Origin: Anaerolineales bacterium UBA2395
Lineage (GTDB): Bacteria; Chloroflexota; Anaerolineae; Anaerolineales; Villigracilaceae
Assembly: GCA_002343775.1 (NCBI GenBank)
Contig: DDSH01000020.1
Coordinates: 7,158-34,197, forward strand
Direction of reading: 5' to 3'
Length of the DNA: 27,040 bases
This document shows positions 8,742 through 18,030 of the stretch, piece by piece. The notes below the pieces were generated by a model. The model did not search any database and was not told where the DNA came from. It worked only from the letters and a program-made list of their open reading frames with translations. The position numbers were made by a program, and so were the translations under genes. Position 1 is the first letter of the stretch, and the number at the start of each line of letters is the position of its first letter.

Positions 8742-9818
8742 CTGAATGTGATATGAAAATTCCTGCCTAAACCGTTCGGAAGAAAAGCGAGCCGCATTCT
8801 CTACTGCGGCTTTGCTGTTTAATCTCATGGTTTCAAATTTTATGACCATCTCTGCCAATGATTCGGCTGTTTGTTCCTTGAACAAAATCCCAGTTTCGCC
8901 ATCACGGATGATCTCCGCAGCGCCGCCTTTGAAATAGGCAATGACCGGGCATCCCGCCGCCTGCGCCTCGACCATGGCGATCCCAAAATCTTCGGTAGCC
9001 ATGTAAACGAAGGCTTTGGCGCGGCTGAGCATATCCGCGACGATGGCATCGGGTTGAAAACCGAGCAGTTTGATGTTTTCTCCCGCCACTTTTTTTAGAT
9101 GCGGCATTTCCGGTCCGTCGCCGATGATGATGAGCGGGAGATTCAGCTGATTGAAGGCTTTGATGATCTCTGCTGTCATTTTGTACGGAACCAGCCGTGA
9201 AACATGGATGTAAAAATTTTCCCGTTCATGAGCAGGGAAAAATCGTTCCACATTCACAGGCGGGTAAATGACCTGCGAGTCTCTGCCCCATGCCTGCTGA
9301 ATTTTTTGCGCCGTCCAATGCGAAATGGCAAGCAGGTGATCCGCTCGCGGGGCGACCGCCCTGTCCCAGCGGCGGAGCAGGTTCAAGGTCAGACGGGCGG
9401 CGCTGCCAATGAGCGGTTTGTCCAAATGATGCAAATTCAAATAATCATCCTGCAAATGCCAGGCGTAGCGCATCGGCGTGCAGACGTATGAAATGTGAGT
9501 TTGATCCTTATGGGTTCTGATTCCGTGAGCCACGGCATGTGAAATGGATATCACGAGTTCAAAGTTGCGAACATTCATGCGTTCGATGGCAAGTGGCATG
9601 AGCGGCAGCAATCCGCGGTAGAGATGCTCCACACGTGGAATATGCTGCATGAATGAGGTCCTGACGCGTACTCCCTCCAATGGCGTGCCAAGCAGGTTTT
9701 GTTTGTTATGAATCAACGCATGGACGTGTGCCTGCGGATGGACTTTCAGCACTTCGGCTAAAAGCCGCTCTGACCCACCGTATACATTCAACCACTCGTG
9801 GACAATGGCTACTTTCAT
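8724..9818 (-). CDS. GT4-family glycosyltransferase (mannosyltransferase-like)
   Basis: 364 residues, GT-B fold. The N-terminal VHEWLNVYGGSERLLAEVL is the acceptor-side glycine loop. The C-terminal EDFGIAMVEAQAAGCPVIAY contains the E-x7-E donor-binding signature of GT4 retaining transferases. The segment SYVCTPMRYAWHLQDDYL resembles WbaZ-like mannosyltransferases; the exact sugar is inferred only loosely. It overlaps the upstream GT4 gene by 4 bases (9815-9818). Its last five residues and stop codon come from a REP-like repeat, so the original C-terminus may have been replaced. Confidence 0.92.
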   Translation of the reverse strand: MKVAIVHEWLNVYGGSERLLAEVLKVHPQAHVHALIHNKQNLLGTPLEGVRVRTSFMQHIPRVEHLYRGLLPLMPLAIERMNVRNFELVISISHAVAHGIRTHKDQTHISYVCTPMRYAWHLQDDYLNLHHLDKPLIGSAARLTLNLLRRWDRAVAPRADHLLAISHWTAQKIQQAWGRDSQVIYPPVNVERFFPAHERENFYIHVSRLVPYKMTAEIIKAFNQLNLPLIIIGDGPEMPHLKKVAGENIKLLGFQPDAIVADMLSRAKAFVYMATEDFGIAMVEAQAAGCPVIAYFKGGAAEIIRDGETGILFKEQTAESLAEMVIKFETMRLNSKAAVENAARFSSERFRQEFSYHIQKIASG

Positions 9819-10822
9819 ATCAGGCTCTCAAAGAGGGATTGTGTTCGCACGGCGGAAGTTTCCCAAGATAATCGATTTGCTTTCCTCAAGCCTTGTTCGC
9901 GCAAATTCCCGGCGAGTGATTTGTCCTCAAGAAGTGTTTGCATGGCACGTTTAATTTCCACTGGTTTCTCGGGTGCGACAAGCAGTGCTGCGTCGCTGAA
10001 GATCTCTGCCAACGCAGTAGTATTTGAAGTGATGACCGGTGTTCCGCATGCCATCGCTTCGAGGACAGGCAAGCCAAAGCCTTCATACAGCGATGGAAAT
10101 ACAAATGCTGTTGCGCCTGCATACAAGGACGGTAGATCTTCGTCGGGGATGTGTGATGAAAGGGCAAGTTGCTTTTCAGAGATTGGAAAGACATTTCCTT
10201 CGGTTCCGGCAAGAAAAAGATCATGTGACGAGATATTTGCCTGCTCCCACGCCTCCAATAGATGGTTAAGATTTTTCCTCGGCTCGATGGTTCCAACGAA
10301 GAGGAAGTAGGGCTTTCGAATACCCAGTTTTTCTTTCACATTCTTAATGCATTTTGTGGGCTGTGGCTCGAACGGGTCTCCGACTCCATTGTAGATTACG
10401 TGGATTTTTTCATCTGGTATACCTAGATGATGTTTCAAGCGTTGCTTTGAAAATTTTGAAACCGTGATGATCGCCTTGACGCGCCTTGCAAGGATTTTCC
10501 ATGAGAGTCTGGTCCATGCTGCGAAAGCGGGGCGAAACCATGCCGGATGATCGAACACGCTTGCATCATGGATGGTGAGGACTTGGCGCGTCACACTCCA
10601 CGGACCGGCGTTCGCTGGTGACCAGAGCAGTTCGTCACGTTGAATATGGCTGGGTAAAGAAAATTGCTCCCATACATGCCCACTGACTTGTCCTAATGGG
10701 TGGCTTGGATTGATGAAGCGTTTCGAGAGGGTCAGTCGCTTTGCAATTTCATGTGCGTATCTATCAACGCCGGTGATGCGCCGCACTTGATATCTGGCGT
10801 TTATGGCGAGCGATGGACTCAT
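9815..10822 (-). CDS. GT4-family glycosyltransferase
   Basis: 335 residues. ITGVDRYAHEIAKRL near the N-terminus is the acceptor-side loop. YFLFVGTIEPRKNLNHLLEA and PSLYEGFGLPVLEAMACG carry the canonical GT4 donor-site signature with E-x7-E. It acts on the cytoplasmic face in polysaccharide assembly; the donor and linkage are unknown. It is first of a two-gene minus-strand pair and divergent from the polymerase gene across 42 bp. The ATG has no good Shine-Dalgarno, and a TATAAT lies only 6 bases upstream (10829-10834), suggesting a leaderless mRNA. Confidence 0.93.
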   Translation of the reverse strand: MSPSLAINARYQVRRITGVDRYAHEIAKRLTLSKRFINPSHPLGQVSGHVWEQFSLPSHIQRDELLWSPANAGPWSVTRQVLTIHDASVFDHPAWFRPAFAAWTRLSWKILARRVKAIITVSKFSKQRLKHHLGIPDEKIHVIYNGVGDPFEPQPTKCIKNVKEKLGIRKPYFLFVGTIEPRKNLNHLLEAWEQANISSHDLFLAGTEGNVFPISEKQLALSSHIPDEDLPSLYAGATAFVFPSLYEGFGLPVLEAMACGTPVITSNTTALAEIFSDAALLVAPEKPVEIKRAMQTLLEDKSLAGNLREQGLRKANRLSWETSAVRTQSLFESLI

Positions 10823-10864
10823 TCCGCGATTATAATAACAAAAAGGATAATAGTTATCTAATTA
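10823..10864. promoter_or_regulatory. Compact divergent promoter region of the polysaccharide locus
   Basis: 42 bp. Minus direction: TATAAT at 10829-10834, 6 bases from the GT4 ATG. Plus direction: GATAAT at 10846-10851, 13 bases from the polymerase ATG. I see no good -35 box for either. Both genes lack a strong, well-spaced Shine-Dalgarno. Confidence 0.4.
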
Positions 10865-12193
10865 ATGCATTCGTTCACAAATCGTTTCAATTCTACATTT
10901 GAGTTTTGCGCGCGTTTGTCCTTTGCGTTGACGATCATCCTCACTCCATTTCGTTGGCGGTTGGTCGTTTGGTCGCGTCCGCATGATCCCCTGTATTCCG
11001 ATTACACCGACTTTCATCTGTTTGCGAGTGATATTGCATTGCTCATCATGCTTTTGTTTTGGTTGGGCTCATTGATCCTGCATCCTCGCAAGATTCTAGT
11101 TGGTCACTGGTTGATATGGGTGAGTTTGCTGGGTTTGACCGTTGCTGGTTGGGTTTCCATCCTTGGAAGTGCAGACCCGATCCTGTCCGTTTATCATGCG
11201 GTGCGATTTGTGTTCCTGTTGCTTTTTTATCTGTATACGGTCAACGAAATTCATACGACTAGGTGGGTGGTGATCCCTGTTGCGATTCAGGTTGTGATTC
11301 AGTCTGTCGTTGCCATTGGGCAATCTCTGGCTCAATCTTCTTTGGGATTGGGCTTCCTGGGGGAACACACGCTTGACCCAAACCAGTCCGGCATCAGCAT
11401 TGTCTCTATGGCGGGGATGCGCTTCCTGCGTGCTTATGGCTTGAGCGACCACCCGAACATTCTCGGCGGCTGCCTGGTGTTTGGACTCATCCTCCTGTTG
11501 GTAGTTGTTCTATATGGGACGAAGCGTCAGAGCCTCTTTGCCTCGGCTGGATTTTTGATCGCAGTTGTCGCGTTGGTCGCCACGTTCTCACGGTCAGCGT
11601 GGCTGAGTTTGATGGTGGCTGCCAGTTTCCTCGTCGTAGGAGAAGCGCTTGCCCGTCGGTGGGATTCGGTCAACCGGGTGGTGTGGCTGGCAGCGGCGAG
11701 TCTGCTTGTGGTAAGCCCTTTCCTCCTCCAAAATTTGGGAGCCTTTGAAGCGCGCGCAAACGCTGGGAATGTGGCGCAGGACAATCAGATGCAGGAACGC
11801 GGCTATTTGCTCGATGCGGGAAACACCTTGTTTGTGGAGCACCCGATGTTTGGCGTGGGGTTGGGCGCTACGGCTCTGGCATTGAAGGATCGCTTTGAAA
11901 CGTTTCGGCTCGATTATCAGCCGCCGCACTTTACGCTCCTAACCGTTGTGGTGGAGGTTGGTTTGACGGGCGGCGTATTTTATTTTCTGCTTTTGGCTGT
12001 GCCTGCCTTGGTGTTTTTATTCCGCTGGCAGGAAATCTTCAACCAACCGTATCTGATGGGGGCCATGGCGTTGTTGGTTGGATTGTTCGTGGTTGGATTG
12101 TTTGATTACTATCCCTGGTCGTATGCGCCGGGACGTTTGTGGCAATGGCTGGCATGGGGATTATTCTCTGTGGGAACGAGGAAGATGGCATGA
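10865..12193 (+). CDS. O-antigen ligase/polymerase-like membrane protein (Wzy/WaaL family)
   Basis: 442 residues with about ten to twelve hydrophobic segments. The conserved block MRFLRAYGLSDHPNILGG (about 185-202) and the later FVEHPMFGVGLGATA with a periplasmic loop before it are hallmarks of the O-antigen ligase (Wzy_C) family. This family polymerises or transfers lipid-linked glycans outside the membrane. It opens the plus-strand polysaccharide operon, and its TGA overlaps the ATG of the next gene (12190-12193). Given the flippase in the same operon, a Wzx/Wzy-type pathway is likely. Confidence 0.9.
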   Translation: MHSFTNRFNSTFEFCARLSFALTIILTPFRWRLVVWSRPHDPLYSDYTDFHLFASDIALLIMLLFWLGSLILHPRKILVGHWLIWVSLLGLTVAGWVSILGSADPILSVYHAVRFVFLLLFYLYTVNEIHTTRWVVIPVAIQVVIQSVVAIGQSLAQSSLGLGFLGEHTLDPNQSGISIVSMAGMRFLRAYGLSDHPNILGGCLVFGLILLLVVVLYGTKRQSLFASAGFLIAVVALVATFSRSAWLSLMVAASFLVVGEALARRWDSVNRVVWLAAASLLVVSPFLLQNLGAFEARANAGNVAQDNQMQERGYLLDAGNTLFVEHPMFGVGLGATALALKDRFETFRLDYQPPHFTLLTVVVEVGLTGGVFYFLLLAVPALVFLFRWQEIFNQPYLMGAMALLVGLFVVGLFDYYPWSYAPGRLWQWLAWGLFSVGTRKMA

Positions 12194-13692
12194 ATGTAGC
12201 CGCATATTTTCTTGCGCCTGTCTTGATCGTTTATACGCTGATCATGGCGGCGTTGGTCATGTACATTCTTAATATGACCTATCTGGCTGTGATGGGGTTG
12301 ATACGCGGGCGGCGTCTGAAAGACTATCAACCCGCCGTGTTCGACGAACTGCCCTTTGTGACCGTTCAACTGCCGATCTACAACGAGCGCTACGTGGCGG
12401 AACGTTTGCTGCAAGCCTGTGCAGATCTGGATTATCCGCGCGAGTTATTGGAGATTCAAGCATTGGACGACTCGACCGATGACACGGTGGAGATCGTGTC
12501 AAATACGGTCAAACGTTTGCAAGCCGCGGGTGTCAATGTACTTCACATCCATCGTGAAGACCGTGCGGGATTTAAAGCCGGCGCACTCGCCAATGGATTT
12601 GCCTGTGCGCGCGGCGAGTTCCTCGCCATCTTCGACGCGGATTTCGTCCCGCCGCCCGATTTCTTGCGGCGAATCCTGCCGCACTTTGACCATGAGCGTG
12701 TGGCATTCGTGCAGGCACGATGGGAACATTTGAACCGCGATTATTCGCTGTTGACGTTGTTGCAATCGCTTTCCCTTGATGCGCATTTTGCCATCGACCA
12801 GCCCGTGCGCTCCAGTGAGAATTTTGCTTTCAACTTCAATGGCACAGCGGGGGTGTGGCGCAAATCGGCTATTCTCGATGCAGGCGGCTGGAAAGCCGAC
12901 ACCCTCACCGAAGATATGGACCTTTCCTACCGCGCTTTTTTGCGCGGCTGGTCTGCACGCTTCGCCGCCGATGTCTATGCTCCCGCCGAGTTGCCGGTCA
13001 GTATTACGGCATATCGTCGTCAGCAATATCGTTGGGCGCGTGGTATTCTGGAGTGTGCCATCAAATACATTCCAGTCATTTGGGCATCCGATTTTTCACT
13101 TGGGCGAAAAGTCCATGCCACGCTGCATCTCACCGGATATTTGCTGCATTTGTTTACCGTGGCTCTGATGTTGATCTATCCGCTTCTGCTGGTTTTTGCG
13201 CAGCAATTCCCAACCCTGCTGGCGCCGGTCGGGTTTGGTGTCATGCTCAATGTCCTTGCATTGATCCCCGCTTTCTATTTTTCCGTCGGTCAATTTTTGT
13301 TGCAAAGGCGCTGGCTGAAAACCCTTCCGCTGATTGCGTTGATGACCATGCTGGCTTCGGGTATGGCGCTGAACACCATCCGCGCTGTGGTGCATATTCT
13401 GCAAAAGCGTTTCATCCCATTTGAGCGCACGCCCAAGTTTGGCATCACCCATCGCGCACAAACATGGCGCGGCAATCGCTATCAATTGAAACTCGACAAA
13501 TTGATCGTCTTCGAATTTCTTTTGGGAGGGTTCAATCTTCTCACCGCATGGCTTGCTTTCCAATATGGTTATCCTTTGATGATGATCTATGCCTTTTTCT
13601 TCGCTTTAGGCTTGTTCTACACCTCAGGCTTGACCCTCGCCCAATCCATCTCTGCGCGCTTCTTCCCCCGCCCGGAACCTGTCACTGATTAA
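12190..13692 (+). CDS. Processive GT2 glycosyltransferase, cellulose synthase-like
   Basis: 500 residues from ATG 12190, chosen because it makes an ATGA overlap with the polymerase stop and starts straight into a membrane helix (VLIVYTLIMAALVMYIL). The GT2 catalytic set is complete: VTVQLPIYNE (57-66), DD at 93-94, DAD at 149-151, TED at 240-242 and QxxRW at 278-282. Several C-terminal membrane helices would form a translocation channel, as in BcsA/CslA (glucomannan 4-beta-mannosyltransferase-like) enzymes. It lacks a visible PilZ domain, so no direct c-di-GMP control is suggested. The product is likely a beta-linked polysaccharide or a sugar added to a lipid carrier; which one cannot be decided. 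Confidence 0.93.
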   Translation: MNVAAYFLAPVLIVYTLIMAALVMYILNMTYLAVMGLIRGRRLKDYQPAVFDELPFVTVQLPIYNERYVAERLLQACADLDYPRELLEIQALDDSTDDTVEIVSNTVKRLQAAGVNVLHIHREDRAGFKAGALANGFACARGEFLAIFDADFVPPPDFLRRILPHFDHERVAFVQARWEHLNRDYSLLTLLQSLSLDAHFAIDQPVRSSENFAFNFNGTAGVWRKSAILDAGGWKADTLTEDMDLSYRAFLRGWSARFAADVYAPAELPVSITAYRRQQYRWARGILECAIKYIPVIWASDFSLGRKVHATLHLTGYLLHLFTVALMLIYPLLLVFAQQFPTLLAPVGFGVMLNVLALIPAFYFSVGQFLLQRRWLKTLPLIALMTMLASGMALNTIRAVVHILQKRFIPFERTPKFGITHRAQTWRGNRYQLKLDKLIVFEFLLGGFNLLTAWLAFQYGYPLMMIYAFFFALGLFYTSGLTLAQSISARFFPRPEPVTD

Positions 13693-13703
13693 GGAGGTTG
13701 CTC

Positions 13704-14618
13704 TTGTCCCTCACCTTTACCTCCCCTCCCTCCACGCTGACAGTTGACTCCGCGCTCGAGCGTGCTATTCTATCCACGCTTGCCTATTCCGATATCTTCG
13801 ACCACCCGCTGACACTGGAAGAACTTCACAAATTTCTTCTCATTTCATCTACAAAAGAAGAGATCGCTATCTGTATTTCATCCATGCCCCATGTAAAATT
13901 CAAGGATGGTTTTTATTTCCTCGCTGACCGCCCTGAGATCGTAGACATCCGCCAGGCGCGTGAAGCCAATTCCCGTAAAGCCCTTCGCCGCGCCACGCGC
14001 TACGGACGAATCATCGGCAGCCTGCCTTTCATCCGCTTGGTGGCATTGACCGGTTCGCTTGCCATGCTCAACCTTTCCAAACACCGCGACATGGATTTTC
14101 TGCTGGTTGCCAAACCCGGTCACATATGGACGGCGCGCGCCTTTGTGCTTGTTTTTGGCAGGCTGGCGCGATTGTTCGGCGATGTCATTTGCCCGAATGT
14201 GATCATCTCGGAAAACGCGTTGACATGGCAGCAAAAGAATCTGTACTCTGCCCGCGAGTTTGCGCAGATGATTCCGATCAGCGGGTTGGATGTCTTTGCC
14301 CAACTCCAGAATGCCAACCCGTGGGTGAAAGAAATTTTGCCGAATCATTCTGCGTATGCCAATCTGAGTGAAGCAGAGGATCTCCACGCTGGGAATAAAG
14401 TTCAAACTTTTTTCGAGAGGTTGCTGACCAACAAATTTGCCGCTCGTTTCGAATCTTGGGAAATGACGCGCAAGATCGCACGCTTCAAAAACCAGAAGGG
14501 CTACGGCGTTGAGACCAATTTTTCGGCGGATGTGTGTCAGGGAAATTTTGATCACCATGGGACATGGACGATGAAAATGCATCAGGAACGATTAAGAACC
14601 ATACAGGGTGTCTCATGA
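13704..14618 (+). CDS. Winged-helix plus nucleotidyltransferase-like protein
   Basis: 304 residues from TTG 13704. AAGGAGG at 13691-13697 overlaps the preceding stop and is 6 bases from this TTG; the in-frame TTG at 13698 is too close. Residues 15-75 (AILSTLAYSDIFDHPLTLEE) look like a winged-helix unit. Residues 117-135 read GSLAMLNLSKHRDMDFLLV, matching the G-S-x(n)-D-x-D pattern of the polymerase-beta-type nucleotidyltransferase fold. The C-terminal half is unrecognised and helical. Proteins of this kind sit beside glycan genes in other bacteria, but no substrate is established. Its stop overlaps the next start (14615-14618). Confidence 0.65.
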   Translation: MSLTFTSPPSTLTVDSALERAILSTLAYSDIFDHPLTLEELHKFLLISSTKEEIAICISSMPHVKFKDGFYFLADRPEIVDIRQAREANSRKALRRATRYGRIIGSLPFIRLVALTGSLAMLNLSKHRDMDFLLVAKPGHIWTARAFVLVFGRLARLFGDVICPNVIISENALTWQQKNLYSAREFAQMIPISGLDVFAQLQNANPWVKEILPNHSAYANLSEAEDLHAGNKVQTFFERLLTNKFAARFESWEMTRKIARFKNQKGYGVETNFSADVCQGNFDHHGTWTMKMHQERLRTIQGVS

Positions 14619-16051
14619 CCCAAATCCTCTTCGGGCAATCCTACTATCTGCGTTTCGACCCCAAACTGTGGGACGCGATGATGCCTTATCCGCCGCTGGG
14701 GACATTGTACGCTGCCAGTTATATCCGCGAGAAAGGGTACGATGTGGCATTGTTCGATGCCATGCTCGCTGATTCGGAAGATGAATGGGCAAAGGCGCTG
14801 GACGAACACAAACCACAATACGCGATCATCTATGAAGATAACTTCAATTATCTTTCCAAGATGTGCCTGCTGCGGATGCGTGAAGCTGCTTTCACCATGA
14901 TTCGCATGGCGAAAGAACGTGGATGCATCGTCATCATGTGCGGCGCGGATGTCACCGACCATTATGATCAGTACCTCACGCATGGCGCAGACTACTGCCT
15001 GCTCGGTGAAGGGGAGGAAACGCTTGGGGAACTTTTGGATCAACTTTCGGCTGGGCATGATGCGCGTGACGTCATGGGTCTCGCTTCCCGCTTCACGCTT
15101 CACCCCTCCCGCCGCCCCGACATCAAAGACCTTGATTCCCTGCCGTTTCCTGCCTGGGATCTTGTCGATATAAAAAAATATAAAACCATTTGGTATGAGC
15201 GGCACGGATATTTTTCGATGAACATGGTCACCACGCGCGGATGCCCGTATCACTGCAATTGGTGCGCCAAGCCGATCTGGGGGCAGCGCTACAACTCGCG
15301 TTCGCCGGAGAATGTGGCAGCAGAGATGAAATGGCTCAAGGAAAATTTTGCGCCCGACCACATTTGGTTTGCCGATGATATTTTTGGTTTGAGGCCGAAT
15401 TGGGTGGAACGCTTTGCGGATCTGCTGACAGAGATGGATGCGATCATCCCGTTCAAGTGTTTGAAGCGCGCAGACTTGGTGACCGGGAAAACTGCATCGG
15501 CGTTGGCGAAGGCGGGCTGCAAGACCGTTTGGGTAGGTGCGGAGTCGGGTTCGCAAAAGATTCTGGATGCGATGGATAAAGGCGATAAGGTGGAAGATAT
15601 TTATCGCGCTGCAGAGCGGCTCCACAAACAAGGCATTGAAATTGGGTTCTTTTTGCAGTTTGGTTATCCCGGCGAAACATGGGACGATGTGCAGAAAACG
15701 TTGAAGATGGTGCGCGAGTGCCAGCCGGATGATATCGGCATCTCGGTCTCATATCCGTTGCCGGGAACGAAATTCTTCGAACGGGTGAAAATGGAGTTGG
15801 GCGAGAAACAAAACTGGGTCGATTCCGATGATCTTGCCATGCTCTATCGCGGACCGTTCCCGCAGGAGTTCTATCGCATTTTGCATGGACGAGTTCATTA
15901 TGAGTTTCGTGCGCGCCGCGCCTGGAAGAAAATCGACCTGCGCGGCATGGTGCTTTCTCCCTATTACTTGATGCAACTGGTACGTTCTGAATTGCGACTT
16001 CGGGAATTTGCTCGTGCTTCGGTAAAGCAGGCGGCGCATGATCGATCTTGA
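14615..16051 (+). CDS. B12-binding domain radical SAM protein
   Basis: 478 residues from ATG 14615 (ATGA overlap; an in-frame upstream ATG at 14564 lies inside the preceding gene). The N-terminal 1-150 region (YPPLGTLYAASYIREKGYDV, then GCIVIMCGADVT, LLGEGEETLGELL) has the cobalamin-binding-like Rossmann fold common to this class. The radical SAM core follows, with CxxxCxxC at C210, C214 and C217, and then VGAESGSQKILDAMDKG and GFFLQFGYPGE. Relatives are methyltransferases or sulfur/carbon-inserting enzymes such as the hopanoid and phosphonate types; the substrate here is unknown. Its place in the operon suggests modification of the glycan, its lipid carrier or a precursor. Confidence 0.9.
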   Translation: MTQILFGQSYYLRFDPKLWDAMMPYPPLGTLYAASYIREKGYDVALFDAMLADSEDEWAKALDEHKPQYAIIYEDNFNYLSKMCLLRMREAAFTMIRMAKERGCIVIMCGADVTDHYDQYLTHGADYCLLGEGEETLGELLDQLSAGHDARDVMGLASRFTLHPSRRPDIKDLDSLPFPAWDLVDIKKYKTIWYERHGYFSMNMVTTRGCPYHCNWCAKPIWGQRYNSRSPENVAAEMKWLKENFAPDHIWFADDIFGLRPNWVERFADLLTEMDAIIPFKCLKRADLVTGKTASALAKAGCKTVWVGAESGSQKILDAMDKGDKVEDIYRAAERLHKQGIEIGFFLQFGYPGETWDDVQKTLKMVRECQPDDIGISVSYPLPGTKFFERVKMELGEKQNWVDSDDLAMLYRGPFPQEFYRILHGRVHYEFRARRAWKKIDLRGMVLSPYYLMQLVRSELRLREFARASVKQAAHDRS

Positions 16052-16841
16052 CGCGGTCAACAAAGGCTTTTCTGGAAAAGCGGAAGTATATGATGCCTAT
16101 TGCGCCAGTCATCCTGTCATTTCATGGGCGCGAGACCTGATCCGGCGTGAGGTTGCCAGCCGCATTGCAGCAGACGCTTCGATCCTGGAATTGAATGCGG
16201 GCACGGGTTCGGATGCGGAGTATTTTGTCTCTCAAGGGTTTCGGGTTCATGCCACCGATGTGGCGGATGGGATGCTGGCGGTCATCCGTCAGCGGATCGC
16301 ATCATTGAATGACGATGGACGACTGACGGCTCAGCAACTTTCTTTCACCGAATTGGAGAGTGTGTCTGGCGCGCCATTTGATCTGATCTTTTCCAATTTT
16401 GGCGGGTTGAATTGCATCCCAGATCTTCAGGCGGTCACCCGCGCGCTGCCGTCTTTGCTCAAGCCGCATGGGATCGTAGTGTGGGTGGTCATGCCGAAGA
16501 TTTGTCCCTGGGAGTTGGCGCAAGCCTTGCGGGGTCATGTTCGTGTGGCAGGCAGGCGGCTCTCTCCGCATGGGACGCTGGCAAACGTGGAAGGCGCGGG
16601 CGTGATGACGTGGTATCACAGTCCCGCTTCTGTCCGCAAGGCGTTTGGGGATTCGTTCCGCCTTCTGCGTCGTCAGTCCATTTCGCTGTTCAGTCCGCCG
16701 TCTTATATGGACGGTTTTCCAAAGCGATATCCGCAATTGACGAAATTCCTGCTTGGCTTGGACGAACGTTTTGGCGCGTGGTTTCCCTTCAACCGGTGGG
16801 GTGATTTTCTCATGTATACGTTTCGATATGAGCCTGTATAA
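16038..16841 (+). CDS. Class I SAM-dependent methyltransferase
   Basis: 267 residues. Motif I is ILELNAGTGSDAEYF (49-63), ATDVADGML supplies the acidic end of strand 2, and FDLIFSNFGGLNC is the motif IV region. The fold is thus complete. It starts 14 bases before the radical SAM stop and overlaps the flippase start by 14 bases, implying translational coupling. It could methylate a sugar, a lipid carrier or a product of the radical SAM enzyme; the sequence does not decide. Confidence 0.87.
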   Translation: MIDLDAVNKGFSGKAEVYDAYCASHPVISWARDLIRREVASRIAADASILELNAGTGSDAEYFVSQGFRVHATDVADGMLAVIRQRIASLNDDGRLTAQQLSFTELESVSGAPFDLIFSNFGGLNCIPDLQAVTRALPSLLKPHGIVVWVVMPKICPWELAQALRGHVRVAGRRLSPHGTLANVEGAGVMTWYHSPASVRKAFGDSFRLLRRQSISLFSPPSYMDGFPKRYPQLTKFLLGLDERFGAWFPFNRWGDFLMYTFRYEPV

Positions 16842-18030
16842 GAACATGCTATGGACGGTGCTTGCTCGCTATGGCGCGCAGGGATTGATGGTGGCTGCCA
16901 ACATCCTGTTGGCACGTCATTTTGGAAGCACGGGTTTTGGTGATTATGCGTTTGTCATGGCGGTGGTGATGGTTGGGAATGCGGTGTCAACCTTTGGAAC
17001 CGATATGGTGTTGATTCGCGACATTTCTTCCTCGGGGAATTTCAGGGAAGTACCCGCTTCTCTTTTTCTTCAAATTTTTATTTCAACGATTTTGATTCTC
17101 GTTCTGTACTTTTTTGCACCATTCTTACCCGCCAGCCATGCCCTGCGCATGTATATCTTTGCACTCCTGCCTCTTTCCTTGTTTACGATTGCCACCAGCA
17201 TCTTGCGCGGACTACAGCGAATGGCGGAGTTTTCGATCTTGCATTTCACAGTTGCGAGCCTGCAACTACTCGCCGTGATTCTACTTTTGTTTCAAGATGG
17301 AACATTGGAACGGTACGCCGCCTATCTGTTGATCGTTCAAATTATTGGAACAGGGTTTGGGACTCTGCTGTGCGCCCGCCTGTTGATGGATTCTCCCTGG
17401 AGGGTTGGCATTTCGATGAAGGCTGTGTTTCATTTGATCCAGTCCAGTGCGCGGCTGGCATGGATCGGCGGACTGCGACTCCTTTACGAAAGATGGATCG
17501 CCATGACCTTGCCATTTCTGGGGACCATCAGCATGGCTGGGCTCTTCGCTTCTTCCTCCCGAATAATGGATGCCGCCAAATTGGGGCATCTCGCCGCTCT
17601 GACCGCACTCTACCCGGAGATGGCGCGTTCCAAAGCGGATGGGCATCATTTGCGAACAGGGAATATTGTTTTGTTCGTGGCTTCTCTGGTGATTGCATTT
17701 GGTTTGTACATGCTAGCAGACCCGCTCGTGCATATTTTGTTTGGAGCAGAGTATTCAGAAGCGATTCCCGCCTTACGCCTGATGGCTTGGGGAATCATCC
17801 CTTATTATCTCGTGTCGTATTATTCTCTGGCATTTGTGGCATTGGAATTGGAGATGCCGGTATTGGGTTCTTTGATGCTTGCCTTTTTAATTCTGATTTT
17901 CCTGCTAACGTGGCTGGTTCCTCGCCATGGATTGACGGGTGCAGCATGGTCTACCCTGGCAGCCGAAAGCCTGCATGGTTTATCCCTTTGGTGGCAGTGG
18001 AGGCGCTATGCCCATTCCAAACGTCCCTGA
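16828..18030 (+). CDS. Wzx-type flippase, polysaccharide transporter family
   Basis: 400 residues from ATG 16828, which starts immediately before the first membrane helix (MLWTVLARYGAQGLMVAANI); the longer frame would add a soluble tail inside the preceding gene. About twelve hydrophobic segments are visible. STGFGDYAFVMAVVMVGNA and GTDMVLIRDIS are typical of the polysaccharide-exporter branch of the MOP superfamily. It would flip undecaprenyl-linked repeat units to the outer face for the polymerase at 10865. It overlaps the methyltransferase by 14 bases and the nucleoside phosphorylase by 23 bases. Confidence 0.9.
   Translation: MSLYKNMLWTVLARYGAQGLMVAANILLARHFGSTGFGDYAFVMAVVMVGNAVSTFGTDMVLIRDISSSGNFREVPASLFLQIFISTILILVLYFFAPFLPASHALRMYIFALLPLSLFTIATSILRGLQRMAEFSILHFTVASLQLLAVILLLFQDGTLERYAAYLLIVQIIGTGFGTLLCARLLMDSPWRVGISMKAVFHLIQSSARLAWIGGLRLLYERWIAMTLPFLGTISMAGLFASSSRIMDAAKLGHLAALTALYPEMARSKADGHHLRTGNIVLFVASLVIAFGLYMLADPLVHILFGAEYSEAIPALRLMAWGIIPYYLVSYYSLAFVALELEMPVLGSLMLAFLILIFLLTWLVPRHGLTGAAWSTLAAESLHGLSLWWQWRRYAHSKRP

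Noticed and set aside
12139..12189. Extended N-terminus for the GT2 gene
   Set aside because: The 17 added codons lie inside the polymerase gene; ATG 12190 gives an ATGA overlap and begins right at the membrane helix.
14582..15631. 349-residue open frame on the minus strand
   Set aside because: It lies fully antisense to the B12 radical SAM gene, whose motifs are complete. The antisense product has no recognisable domain, and long shadow frames are common at this GC content.
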